Positions 26,397 to 34,121 of a DNA stretch of 64,000 nucleotides are shown here, in pieces. Source of the DNA: Streptomyces sp. NBC_00568 (GTDB taxonomy: Bacteria; Actinomycetota; Actinomycetes; Streptomycetales; Streptomycetaceae); contig NZ_JAPENW010000001.1 in the NCBI RefSeq assembly GCF_026341855.1, forward strand, positions 1,922,001-1,986,000. The letters run 5' to 3'. The notes beneath the pieces were generated by a model. The model ran no database searches, was not told the DNA's origin, and saw nothing but the letters and a program-made list of their open reading frames with translations. Positions within the stretch are counted from its first letter, which is position 1. Each line of letters begins with the position of its first letter. A program made the translations under genes and the position numbers.

Positions 26397-26861
26397 CTAC
26401 AACTCGAACACCTGATGGCAGCGGGTGAACATCTGTTTCGCCCGTTCCACCCAATCGCTGGCCAAAGCATCGAAATCCGTTTGCGTCATGCGACAGGTGA
26501 GGGGAAGGTCGCACACCCCTGCGAGACAAGGGCGCGGACCCCGTACGTCCCACACGGACAACATGGGGTTCAGTTGTTCGGTATTCCATGCGTTCGACGC
26601 GGCCGCGGCGACGGCGAGTTGGTCCCGGCGCAGAAAATGCCCGTCGGTCGCGAAGGCGACAAGCAGTCTCTTGGTCGTCATGAATCGCACGGTGACCATC
26701 CGGCCCGTTTCCTCCAGGTCGAATTGCATGGAGACGGAAACGGTGTCGGTCGCGGTGTGGTAATTCCGTCTGGCCACCCAGTTCTGCACCAGCTGCCGCC
26801 AGTGCGTGCCGATTTCCAGGATCTCGTGGCCGCGGCCGGAAAGGGACTCAGGCGTCGCCAC
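26397..26861 (-). CDS. YbjN / secretion-chaperone-like domain protein
   Basis: About 154-residue cytoplasmic protein whose alternating strands and helices (YHTATDTVSVSMQF, VTVRFMTTKRLLVAFAT, NAWNTEQLNPMLSVWD) resemble the YbjN/type III secretion chaperone-like fold, usually a protein-protein adaptor. GTG 26861 is preferred: GAGGCGG lies upstream and it overlaps the kinase stop. ATG 26888 is an alternative, adding nine residues. It follows the PknB-like kinase directly and precedes the membrane protein by 115 bp. Confidence 0.7.
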   Translation of the reverse strand: MATPESLSGRGHEILEIGTHWRQLVQNWVARRNYHTATDTVSVSMQFDLEETGRMVTVRFMTTKRLLVAFATDGHFLRRDQLAVAAAASNAWNTEQLNPMLSVWDVRGPRPCLAGVCDLPLTCRMTQTDFDALASDWVERAKQMFTRCHQVFEL

Positions 26862-27834
26862 GGCCCACCGCCTCGGCGACCATCGCATCGGTCAGGCCGG
26901 CGTCGAGCAGCGCCTGGGCGTGCGACAGCAGACAAGAGGGTACGGACACGCTGCTGCTCTCCTTGCGGCGCTTCATCAGGTCCTGGGTGCGCGCCTTGAT
27001 GCTGTGGGCCACCGTGGGCGGCGGCCAGAGGGCCTGCCGGGGCTCCTGCTCCAGCAACCCGTCCAGGAGATCGTCCAGTTGGGGCCGGTCCTCGGCCCGC
27101 TTGGCCAGGCAGCGCGCGACCAGCTCCCGCATCGGCCCGGATATGCCGTCGAGTTCGGGTTCGGCGAGGACGACCCGGTAGCGAACGGCCTCTCCGCTGC
27201 CGTGCGGAGGGCGCCCGGTGAGGGCGTACACGAGGACCCCGCCGAGGGAGAAGACGTCGCTGGGCGGGCCCACCGCGGCTCCCTTGATCTGCTCGGGCGA
27301 CATGAAGGGCGGAGTTCCGACGACGACGCCGACCTGGGTGAGACCGGGGGCGCCGTCGACACGGGAGATCCCGAAGTCGATGACGCGCGGCCCGTCGGAG
27401 GCGAGGAGCACGTTCGCCGGTTTGAGATCACGGTGCACCACGCGTGCGGCGTGGATGGCCTGGAGCGCCTCGACGAGGCCGGCGCCGAGCCGCCGTACCT
27501 GCGGCTCGGGCAGGGGCCCGTCGGTGTGGACCGCCTCGGCGAGCGAGGGGCCGGGCACGTACAGGGTGGCCAGCCAGGGCAGTTCGGCCTCGGTGTCGGC
27601 GTCGACGACGGCCGCGGTGTACGCGCCGCTGACCACGCGTGCCGCCGCGACCTCGCGCGCGAAGCGCTCCCGGAACTCGCCCTCCGCCGCGAGTTCGGGC
27701 CGCACCACCTTCACCGCCACCTCGCGCCCGGAGGGCGAGCGGCCGAGATACACCCATCCCATGCCGCCGGAACCGAGCCGCCCCACGATGCGGTACGGAC
27801 CGATCTTCATGGGGTCACTGACAGGCGTGCGCAC
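26848..27834 (-). CDS. PknB-like serine/threonine protein kinase
   Basis: Eukaryotic-type kinase of about 328 residues. All hallmark motifs are present: glycine loop GRLGSGGMGWVY, VAVKVV lysine, VVHRDLKPANVLL, VIDFGISR (DFG) and TPPFMSPEQ. No membrane segment or PASTA repeats follow, so it is cytoplasmic. The C-terminal ~45 residues are outside the kinase fold. GTG 27834 has GAGGTGG upstream; ATG 27810 starts closer to the fold (MKIGPYRIVG). It heads the minus-strand operon and may phosphorylate the YbjN-like or membrane protein. Confidence 0.93.
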   Translation of the reverse strand: MRTPVSDPMKIGPYRIVGRLGSGGMGWVYLGRSPSGREVAVKVVRPELAAEGEFRERFAREVAAARVVSGAYTAAVVDADTEAELPWLATLYVPGPSLAEAVHTDGPLPEPQVRRLGAGLVEALQAIHAARVVHRDLKPANVLLASDGPRVIDFGISRVDGAPGLTQVGVVVGTPPFMSPEQIKGAAVGPPSDVFSLGGVLVYALTGRPPHGSGEAVRYRVVLAEPELDGISGPMRELVARCLAKRAEDRPQLDDLLDGLLEQEPRQALWPPPTVAHSIKARTQDLMKRRKESSSVSVPSCLLSHAQALLDAGLTDAMVAEAVGRGDA

Positions 27835-27935
27835 CCCGCCCACCTCATTTCGGGGCTCACTGCAGGATGTCAGGAGTGTCCCGCGAAATCCCCGCTTTTT
27901 CAGCCGTTCCGGCACGGGCAGGGGCGGAGGGGACG

Positions 27936-27977
27936 AAAAAAGCCGGGGTCCCGCACAGATGTGCGCGGGACCCCGGC
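27936..27977 (-). terminator. Intrinsic terminator of pckG
   Basis: On the minus strand the arms GCCGGGGTCCCGC (27977-27965) and GCGGGACCCCGGC (27954-27942) form a 13-bp stem with a 10-base loop, followed by six Ts (27941-27936). It lies 80 bases after the pckG stop and insulates the kinase operon from pckG. Confidence 0.9.
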
Positions 27978-28057
27978 GGGGTGCTGTCACCGCGGCCGAC
28001 CTCCGCAACGGTCGCAGGTCAGGGCAACTCAGATCGGCCGCGGAGCCACAGGGGGCG

Positions 28058-29884
28058 TCAGCCCAGGCGCTGCACCAGCGCGCGGTACTCGTCCCACAGT
28101 TCCTTGGGCGTGTGCTCGCCGAAGGTGTTGAGGTGCTCGGGGACCAGGGCGGCCTCCTCGCGCCAGACCTCCTTGTCGACCGTGAGCAGGAAGTCGAGGT
28201 CGGAGTCGGCCAGTTCGAGACCGTCGGTGTCGAGGGACTCCCGGGTCGGCAGGACGCCGATCGGGGTCTCGACGCCCTCGGCCTTGCCGTCGAGGCGCTC
28301 GACGATCCACTTCAGGACGCGGCTGTTCTCGCCGAAGCCGGGCCACACGAACTTGCCCTCGTCGTTCTTGCGGAACCAGTTCACGTAGTAGATCTTCGGG
28401 AGCTTCGCCTGGTCCTTGTCCTTGGCGACGTCGACCCAGTGGCCCATGTAGTCGCCCATGTTGTAGCCGCAGAACGGCAGCATGGCGAAGGGGTCGCGAC
28501 GCAGCTCGCCGACCTTGCCCTCGGCCGCGGCGGTCTTCTCGGAGGCGACGTTCGCGCCGAGGAAGACACCGTGGTTCCAGTCGAAGGACTCCGTCACCAG
28601 CGGCACGGCCGTGGCGCGGCGGCCGCCGAAGAGGATCGCCGAGATCGGCACGCCCCTGGGGTCCTCCCACTCGGGCGCGATGATCGGGCACTGCGAGGCG
28701 GGCACCGTGAAGCGGGCGTTGGGGTGCGCCGCGGGCGCGGTGGACTCCGGCGTCCAGTCGTTGCCCTTCCAGTCGGTCAGGTGTGCCGGAGTCTCCTCCG
28801 TCATGCCCTCCCACCAGATGTCGTTGTCGTCGGTGAGCGCGACGTTGGTGAAGACGGAGTTGCCCCACAGCGTCTTCATCGCGTTGGCGTTGGTGTGCTC
28901 ACCGGTGCCGGGCGCGACGCCGAAGAAGCCGGCCTCGGGGTTGATCGCGTAGAGCTGGCCGTCCTCGCCGAACCGCATCCAGGCGATGTCGTCGCCGATC
29001 GTCTCGACCGTCCAGCCGGAGACCGTGGGCTCCAGCATCGCGAGGTTCGTCTTGCCGCAGGCGCTCGGGAAGGCGGCGGCGACGTACTTCGACTCGCCCT
29101 GCGGCGGCGTCAGTTTGAGGATCAGCATGTGCTCGGCGAGCCAGCCCTCGTCGCGCGCCATCACGGACGCGATACGCAGGGCGTAGCACTTCTTGCCGAG
29201 GAGCGCGTTGCCGCCGTAGCCGGAGCCGTACGACCAGATCTCGCGGGTCTCCGGGAAGTGCGAGATGTACTTCGTGGAGTTGCACGGCCACGGCACGTCC
29301 GCCTCGCCCTCGGCCAGCGGCGCTCCGAGCGTGTGCACTGCACGCACGAAGAAGCCGTCGTTGCCGAGCTCGTCCAGGACGGGCTGTCCCATGCGGGTCA
29401 TGGTGCGCATGGACACGGCGACGTAGGCGGAGTCGGTGATCTCGACGCCGATCGCGGAGAGGTCCGAGCCGAGCGGGCCCATGCAGAACGGGACGACGTA
29501 CATCGTCCGGCCCTTCATCGAGCCGCGGAACACGCCGCCCTCGCCGCCCTGGCCCTGGAATATCTCCCGCATCTCGGCGGGGGCCTTCCAGTGGTTGGTC
29601 GGGCCCGCGTCCTCTTCCTTCTCGGAGCAGATGAACGTCCGGTCCTCGACCCGCGCGACATCGGTCGGGTCGGAAGCGGCGTAGTACGAGTTGGGGCGCT
29701 TGATCGGGTCGAGCTTCTTGAAGGTGCCCTTGCGGACGAGCTCCTCGCTCAGTCGCTCGTACTCGGCCTCGGATCCGTCACACCAGACCACGCTGTCCGG
29801 CTGGGTCAGTTCGGCGATCTCGTTGACCCACGAGATCAGGTCCTTGTGGTTGGTCGGGACGGGAGCCGCGATGTCGCGCGCCAC
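28058..29884 (-). CDS. pckG: Phosphoenolpyruvate carboxykinase (GTP)
   Basis: Cytoplasmic gluconeogenic enzyme, 608 residues, converting oxaloacetate and GTP to PEP, CO2 and GDP. The signature [13 protein letters not shown] carries the P-loop and active-site cysteine; the PEPCK-specific segments [26 protein letters not shown] and [11 protein letters not shown] are intact. GTG 29884 is the start, with TAGGAGC upstream. It is monocistronic, bounded by its own terminator. Mn2+-dependent GTP-type enzymes are usual in actinobacteria. Confidence 0.97.
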   Translation of the reverse strand: MARDIAAPVPTNHKDLISWVNEIAELTQPDSVVWCDGSEAEYERLSEELVRKGTFKKLDPIKRPNSYYAASDPTDVARVEDRTFICSEKEEDAGPTNHWKAPAEMREIFQGQGGEGGVFRGSMKGRTMYVVPFCMGPLGSDLSAIGVEITDSAYVAVSMRTMTRMGQPVLDELGNDGFFVRAVHTLGAPLAEGEADVPWPCNSTKYISHFPETREIWSYGSGYGGNALLGKKCYALRIASVMARDEGWLAEHMLILKLTPPQGESKYVAAAFPSACGKTNLAMLEPTVSGWTVETIGDDIAWMRFGEDGQLYAINPEAGFFGVAPGTGEHTNANAMKTLWGNSVFTNVALTDDNDIWWEGMTEETPAHLTDWKGNDWTPESTAPAAHPNARFTVPASQCPIIAPEWEDPRGVPISAILFGGRRATAVPLVTESFDWNHGVFLGANVASEKTAAAEGKVGELRRDPFAMLPFCGYNMGDYMGHWVDVAKDKDQAKLPKIYYVNWFRKNDEGKFVWPGFGENSRVLKWIVERLDGKAEGVETPIGVLPTRESLDTDGLELADSDLDFLLTVDKEVWREEAALVPEHLNTFGEHTPKELWDEYRALVQRLG

Positions 29885-30167
29885 GATTGCTCCTAAATGA
29901 GGGTTTTTGTTTTGGTGCCCCGTGGGGGCTGCGACCCGGATGCTTCACGGTGATGGAACCCCTGGCGCTCATCCGGTGCCGACCGCACTCATTTGATGAT
30001 CCGACTGAGCCGCGCATATGTCCAGAGGGCCTCACACCTGAGCGGAGTGAGCATCGCCACTTGCCGGCAGGTTTCCCCCGCTCGCTCCGGGTTCACCGCG
30101 AGTACCCCCGCGACACCCGGCCACCCGCGTGAGATCATGGCCACTATTGCGGTTCACTTATGCGGGA

Positions 30168-30196
30168 TTGACACGTAACTTACGGTTCCGTAGGTA
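30168..30196 (+). promoter_or_regulatory. Promoter with internal palindrome for the hemolysin-III gene
   Basis: TTGACA (30168-30173) and TAGGTA (30191-30196) are 17 bp apart. The predicted transcript starts about five bases before the ATG at 30208, so the mRNA is almost leaderless and no ribosome binding site exists. The spacer holds an imperfect palindrome, ACTTACGG / CCGTAGGT (30178-30195), a plausible operator. Confidence 0.6.
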
Positions 30197-30207
30197 CGAT
30201 TCGGCCC

Positions 30208-30921
30208 ATGACTGCGTCCGTCCCCGACGCGCCCACGGACACGCCGGCCGCCGGCCCCGCGTCTGTCGCGCACTCCCTGTCGGAAGAGATCAAGCCCAAG
30301 CTCCGCGGCTGGCTGCACCTCGGCATGTTCCCGGCCGCCCTCGTCTCCGGACTGATCCTCACCGCGCTGGCGACCTCGACCCGCGGCCGCATCGCCTGCG
30401 GAATCTTCGCCCTGACGGCCTGCCTTCTGTTCGGGGTGAGCGCTCTCTACCACCGCGGCAACTGGAGCCCGCGGATGGACGGCGTCCTGCGCCGGCTCGA
30501 CCACGCGAACATCTTCCTGATCATCGCCGGCACCTACACGCCGCTGACCATGCTGCTGCTGCCCGAGGCCAAGGGGCAGTGGCTCCTGTGGAGCATCTGG
30601 GCCGCCGCGGCGGCGGGCATCATCTTCCGGGTGTTCTGGGTCGGCGCCCCGCGCTGGCTCTACACCCCCTGCTACATCGCGATGGGCTGGGCGGCCGTCT
30701 TCTTCCTGCCCGACTTCATGCGGACCGGAGGCATCGCCGTCCTCGTCCTGGTGATCGTCGGCGGTCTGCTCTACAGCGCGGGCGGAGTGATCTACGGGAT
30801 CAAGCGCCCCAACCCGTCACCGCGCTGGTTCGGATTCCACGAGGTCTTCCACTCCCTGACCCTCGCGGCGTTCATCGTGCACTACGTCGGCATCTCGCTG
30901 GTGGCCTACCAGCACGGCTGA
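30208..30921 (+). CDS. Hemolysin III (TrhA/PAQR-like) membrane protein
   Basis: 237-residue integral membrane protein with seven predicted helices after a ~28-residue soluble start. Hemolysin III/PAQR motifs are present: SALYHRGNWSP (Ser and His), RRLDHANIFLIIAGTYTP (Asp and His), and near the end RWFGFHEVFHSLTL with the HxxxH pair; these histidines bind zinc in the superfamily. Bacterial TrhA proteins have been linked to membrane fluidity. It is monocistronic with a strong terminator. Confidence 0.92.
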   Translation: MTASVPDAPTDTPAAGPASVAHSLSEEIKPKLRGWLHLGMFPAALVSGLILTALATSTRGRIACGIFALTACLLFGVSALYHRGNWSPRMDGVLRRLDHANIFLIIAGTYTPLTMLLLPEAKGQWLLWSIWAAAAAGIIFRVFWVGAPRWLYTPCYIAMGWAAVFFLPDFMRTGGIAVLVLVIVGGLLYSAGGVIYGIKRPNPSPRWFGFHEVFHSLTLAAFIVHYVGISLVAYQHG

Positions 30922-30939
30922 TCCCCCTCCTCCTCTTCT

Positions 30940-30973
30940 TCAGTGGCCGCGGCTCCCAAGCCGCGGCCACTGA
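30940..30973 (+). terminator. Hairpin terminator after the hemolysin-III gene
   Basis: A perfect 15-bp stem (30940-30954 with 30959-30973; arm CAGTGGCCGCGGCT) closes a 4-base loop, 19 bases after the stop codon. No T-run follows immediately. Confidence 0.85.
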
Positions 30974-31068
30974 GCGTTTCCGGGCACGACGAAGCACCCC
31001 TCCCCCGCTCCCCTCCCGCGCTCCGGTACTCCCGCGCCCCCTTCAAAGGAACTGAGAGCCCCTTTGGA

Positions 31069-31102
31069 TTGACAGTACCCATCTTTTGAGAGTTACTCTC
31101 AA
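31069..31102 (+). promoter_or_regulatory. Promoter and TetR-type operator of the MFS gene
   Basis: TTGACA (31069-31074) is the -35; the -10 position (31092-31097, GTTACT) lies inside a near-perfect 17-bp palindrome, TTGAGAGT-T-ACTCTCAA (31086-31102). The ATG follows at 31106 without a ribosome binding site, so the transcript probably begins at or next to it. The co-transcribed TetR regulator is the obvious ligand of the palindrome. Confidence 0.7.
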
Positions 31103-31105
31103 TTC

Positions 31106-32671
31106 ATGGAGACTTCCACGCACGACGACGCCGTACGGCTCGACCCACGCCGCTGGTGGGCCCTCGGGGCCCTGGTCGCGAGCATGCTCGTCCTCGGCTT
31201 CGACATGACGATCCTCAATGTGGCGCTGCCGACGATGGCCCGGGACCTGGGCGCGTCCACCGGGGAGCAGCAGTGGATGGCGGACGCGTACGTCGTCGTC
31301 TTCGCCTCGCTGATGCTCCCGGCGGGCCTGCTCGGCGACCGCTTCGGACGGCGCCGCATGCTCATCACCGGCCTCGGCGTCTTCCTCGCCGGCTCCCTGG
31401 TGGGCGCCCTCGTCGACGACGTCACCTGGGTGATCGCCGCCCGCGCCCTGATGGGGGTCGGCGGCGCGCTGGTGATGCCGCTCGCGCTCGCCGTCCTTCC
31501 CTCGCTGTTCGGACCCGACGAGCGCACCAAGGCGGTCGGAGCCGTCTCCGCCGCCTCGGCGCTCGGCCTGCCGCTGGGCCCGATCATCGGCGGCTGGCTG
31601 CTGGACCACTTCTGGTGGGGCTCGGTCTTCCTGGTCAACGTGCCGATGGCCGCCATCGGCGTCACCGCCTGCGTCTTCCTGCTCCCCGAGACCCGGGACC
31701 CCGCGTCTCCCAAGGTCGACGCCGTCTCCACCGCGCTCACCGCGGTCGGCCTCAGCGTCCTGATCTACGCCATCATCGAGGCCCCGACCCGCGGCTGGGG
31801 CGACCCGCTCGTCCTCGGCTGCTTCGCCGCCGCCGTCGCCCTGATCGCGCTGCTCGTCGTCCGCGAACGCCGCAGCCCCCGCCCGATGCTGGATCTCTCC
31901 CTGCTCGCCCAGCGCGGCTTCCTGCTCAACACGCTCGCCGCGACGCTCGTCATGTTCGTCCTGTCCGGCCTGATGTTCGTGCTGCCGCAGTACCTCCAGG
32001 CGGTGCTCGGACACGACGCGCTCGCGACCGGCGTACGGATGCTGCCGATGATGGGCGGGCTGCTGATCGCCTCCAGGGGCGCTCAGCCGCTGCTCGCCCG
32101 GTTCGGGGCGCGCGCGGTGATCAGCGCGGGTCTCGTCGTCCTCTCCTTCGCCGCGTTCCTCGGCAGCCGTACGACCGTCGACGACGGGTACGGCGTCACC
32201 GCACTGTGGCTGTCCATCGCCGGGCTCGGCTTCGGCTTCGCCGTGGTGCCCGCGATGTCCGCCGCCCTCGGCGCGCTCCCCCGCGACCGGGCCGGCAGCG
32301 GCTCCGGACTGCTGATGACGGTGCGCCAGGTGGGCAGCGCGATCGGCATCGCCCTGCTCGGCTCCCTGCTGGCGAGCACCTACGCCGACCGCCTCGACAC
32401 CTCCGCGCTGCCGCACGCCGCCGCGGACGTCGCCACCGACTCGGTGGTCGGCGCCCAGGTCGTCGCCGGCCGGCTCGGCGACCCCGCCCTCGCCGCCTCC
32501 GCGAACGCCGCCTACATCCACGGCATGGACCTGGTCCTGCTGGTCAGCGGGATCGCGGCCCTGGTCACCGCCCTGCTGGCGGCGGCCCTGCTGCCGAGCC
32601 CCCGGCAATCCGCCCCCGCACCGGAGGAGGACACCGACATGGCCCCGGCCCCGGCGGATGCCGGACAATGA
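31106..32671 (+). CDS. MFS drug exporter, DHA2 (14-TM) family
   Basis: 521-residue inner-membrane proton antiporter with 14 hydrophobic segments. DHA2 features include DMTILNVALPTMARDLG in TM1, GLLGDRFGRRRMLITGLGVF (motif A) and GPIIGGWLLDHFWWGSVFLVNVP (motif C and following). The substrate is probably a toxic compound or antibiotic but cannot be specified. It is translated with the following TetR gene (ATGA overlap) and preceded by a palindrome at the transcription start. Confidence 0.93.
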   Translation: METSTHDDAVRLDPRRWWALGALVASMLVLGFDMTILNVALPTMARDLGASTGEQQWMADAYVVVFASLMLPAGLLGDRFGRRRMLITGLGVFLAGSLVGALVDDVTWVIAARALMGVGGALVMPLALAVLPSLFGPDERTKAVGAVSAASALGLPLGPIIGGWLLDHFWWGSVFLVNVPMAAIGVTACVFLLPETRDPASPKVDAVSTALTAVGLSVLIYAIIEAPTRGWGDPLVLGCFAAAVALIALLVVRERRSPRPMLDLSLLAQRGFLLNTLAATLVMFVLSGLMFVLPQYLQAVLGHDALATGVRMLPMMGGLLIASRGAQPLLARFGARAVISAGLVVLSFAAFLGSRTTVDDGYGVTALWLSIAGLGFGFAVVPAMSAALGALPRDRAGSGSGLLMTVRQVGSAIGIALLGSLLASTYADRLDTSALPHAAADVATDSVVGAQVVAGRLGDPALAASANAAYIHGMDLVLLVSGIAALVTALLAAALLPSPRQSAPAPEEDTDMAPAPADAGQ

Positions 32672-33339
32672 GGACCATGGCCGCCACCGCACAGAGTTCC
32701 ACTCCCGCCGCGGAGCCCCAGCCCGGGCTCCGCGAGCGGAAGAAGATCAAGACCCGCATCGCGATCCGCGAGGCCACGTACCGGCTGATCGGGGAGCAGG
32801 GGTACGACGCGACGACGATCGAGCAGATCGCGGAGGCGGCCGAGGTCTCCCCGTCCACGGTGTTCCGCTACTTCCCGACCAAGGAGGACATCGTCCTCAC
32901 GGACGAGTACGACCCGCTCCTGGAACAGGAACTGCGGGAGCGCCCCGCGGACGAGCCGTGGTTCGACTCCCTGCGCCATGTGCTCGGCAAGGCCATCGGC
33001 CTCAACGACTCCGAGGACCCCGAGGTCAGCCGGCTCCGGACACGGCTGATGGTCGAGGTCCCCGCGGTGCGTTCCCGGATGATGGAGAGCGCGTCCGTCA
33101 CGGGGCGGCTGCTGAGCCGGGCCATCGGGGAGCGCGTCGGCCGGGACCCGGACAGCCTGGAGGTCCGCGTCTTCGCGATGTCCCTGATCGGCGGGCTGAT
33201 GGAGACCTCCCTGTACTGGGCCGAGAACGGCCACCAGGACGACTTCGCCGGCCTTGTCGAGCGCGCCGTGAACGTCCTGGAGCACGGCCTCCCGCCGGGA
33301 AACCCGGAGGCCCCGGGTGCGCCCCGCGTGACATCCTGA
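32668..33339 (+). CDS. TetR-family repressor co-translated with the exporter
   Basis: 223-residue regulator. The N-terminal HTH (about residues 27-72: TRIAIREATYRLIGEQGYDATTIEQIAE, then VSPSTVFRYFPTKEDI) is classical TetR; the remainder is the ligand-binding helical domain. ATG 32668 overlaps the exporter stop by four bases; ATG 32677 is possible. It probably represses its own operon through the palindrome at 31086-31102 and is released by an exported compound. Confidence 0.93.
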   Translation: MRTMAATAQSSTPAAEPQPGLRERKKIKTRIAIREATYRLIGEQGYDATTIEQIAEAAEVSPSTVFRYFPTKEDIVLTDEYDPLLEQELRERPADEPWFDSLRHVLGKAIGLNDSEDPEVSRLRTRLMVEVPAVRSRMMESASVTGRLLSRAIGERVGRDPDSLEVRVFAMSLIGGLMETSLYWAENGHQDDFAGLVERAVNVLEHGLPPGNPEAPGAPRVTS

Positions 33340-33343
33340 CCGC

Positions 33344-34069
33344 GTGAACGGACCGGAGATCCACATCGAATTCGCCCCCGAACTGGGGCTGTTCGTCCCG
33401 CACGCCCGCCGCGCGGGAGTCACCCCCGTCGGCACCGACGGCTCCTCCACGCTCGGTCATGTCGTCGAGTCGCTCGGCGTTCCGCTGACCGAGGTCGGCG
33501 CCCTGGTCGTGGACGGGCGTGAGGTGCCCTTCTCGCACATCCCGGCCGCGGGCGAGTCCGTGCGGGTCCGCCCGGTCGAACGCCCGCAACGGGTCCTCGG
33601 CGCACCGCTGCGCTTCCTCCTCGACGTCCATCTCGGCACCCTCGCCCGCCGTATGCGCCTGCTCGGCGTGGACACGGCGTACGAGTCCACCGACATCGGC
33701 GACCCGGCTCTCGCCGCCCGTTCGGCGGCCGAGCGGCGCGTGCTGCTCAGCCGCGACCGCGGACTGCTGCGACGCCGTGAACTGTGGGCGGGCGGCTTCG
33801 TCTACAGCACCCACCCCGACGACCAACTCCGCGACATACTGGGCCGGTTCGCACCCGAGCTGAAACCCTGGACGCGCTGCACCGCGTGCAACGGTCTGCT
33901 CGGGAAGGCCACCAAGGAGCAGGTCGCGGACCAGCTGGAGAGCGGCACCGAGCGGTCGTACGACGTCTTCGCCCAGTGCGCGGAGTGCGGGCGCGCCTAC
34001 TGGAAGGGCGCGCACCACGACCGGCTGGAAGCCGTCGTGGAGCGCGCCCTCGCGGAGTTCGGGACCTGA
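33344..34069 (+). CDS. Mut7-C RNase-domain protein with N-terminal ubiquitin-like domain
   Basis: 241-residue cytoplasmic protein starting at GTG 33344, four bases after the TetR stop. The N-terminal ~80 residues look like a ThiS/ubiquitin-like fold; the rest is the Mut7-C PIN-like domain (FLLDVHLGTLARRMRLLGVDTAY with its acidic residue, and VLLSRDRGLLRRR) followed by a zinc ribbon (CTACNGLL and CAECGRAYWKG). It is probably a ribonuclease of unknown target. Close spacing suggests co-transcription with the TetR gene. Confidence 0.88.
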   Translation: MNGPEIHIEFAPELGLFVPHARRAGVTPVGTDGSSTLGHVVESLGVPLTEVGALVVDGREVPFSHIPAAGESVRVRPVERPQRVLGAPLRFLLDVHLGTLARRMRLLGVDTAYESTDIGDPALAARSAAERRVLLSRDRGLLRRRELWAGGFVYSTHPDDQLRDILGRFAPELKPWTRCTACNGLLGKATKEQVADQLESGTERSYDVFAQCAECGRAYWKGAHHDRLEAVVERALAEFGT

Positions 34070-34078
34070 CGGGCCGCC

Positions 34079-34103
34079 GGCCGGGGTTCGCTCGCCCCCG
34101 GCC
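34079..34103. terminator. Bidirectional hairpin between convergent genes
   Basis: GGCCGGGG (34079-34086) and CCCCGGCC (34096-34103) form an 8-bp stem with a 9-base loop, centrally placed in the 52-bp gap between the Mut7-C gene and the convergent oxidase gene. Confidence 0.6.
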
Positions 34104-34121
34104 CACAGCCCGACTCCGGAC

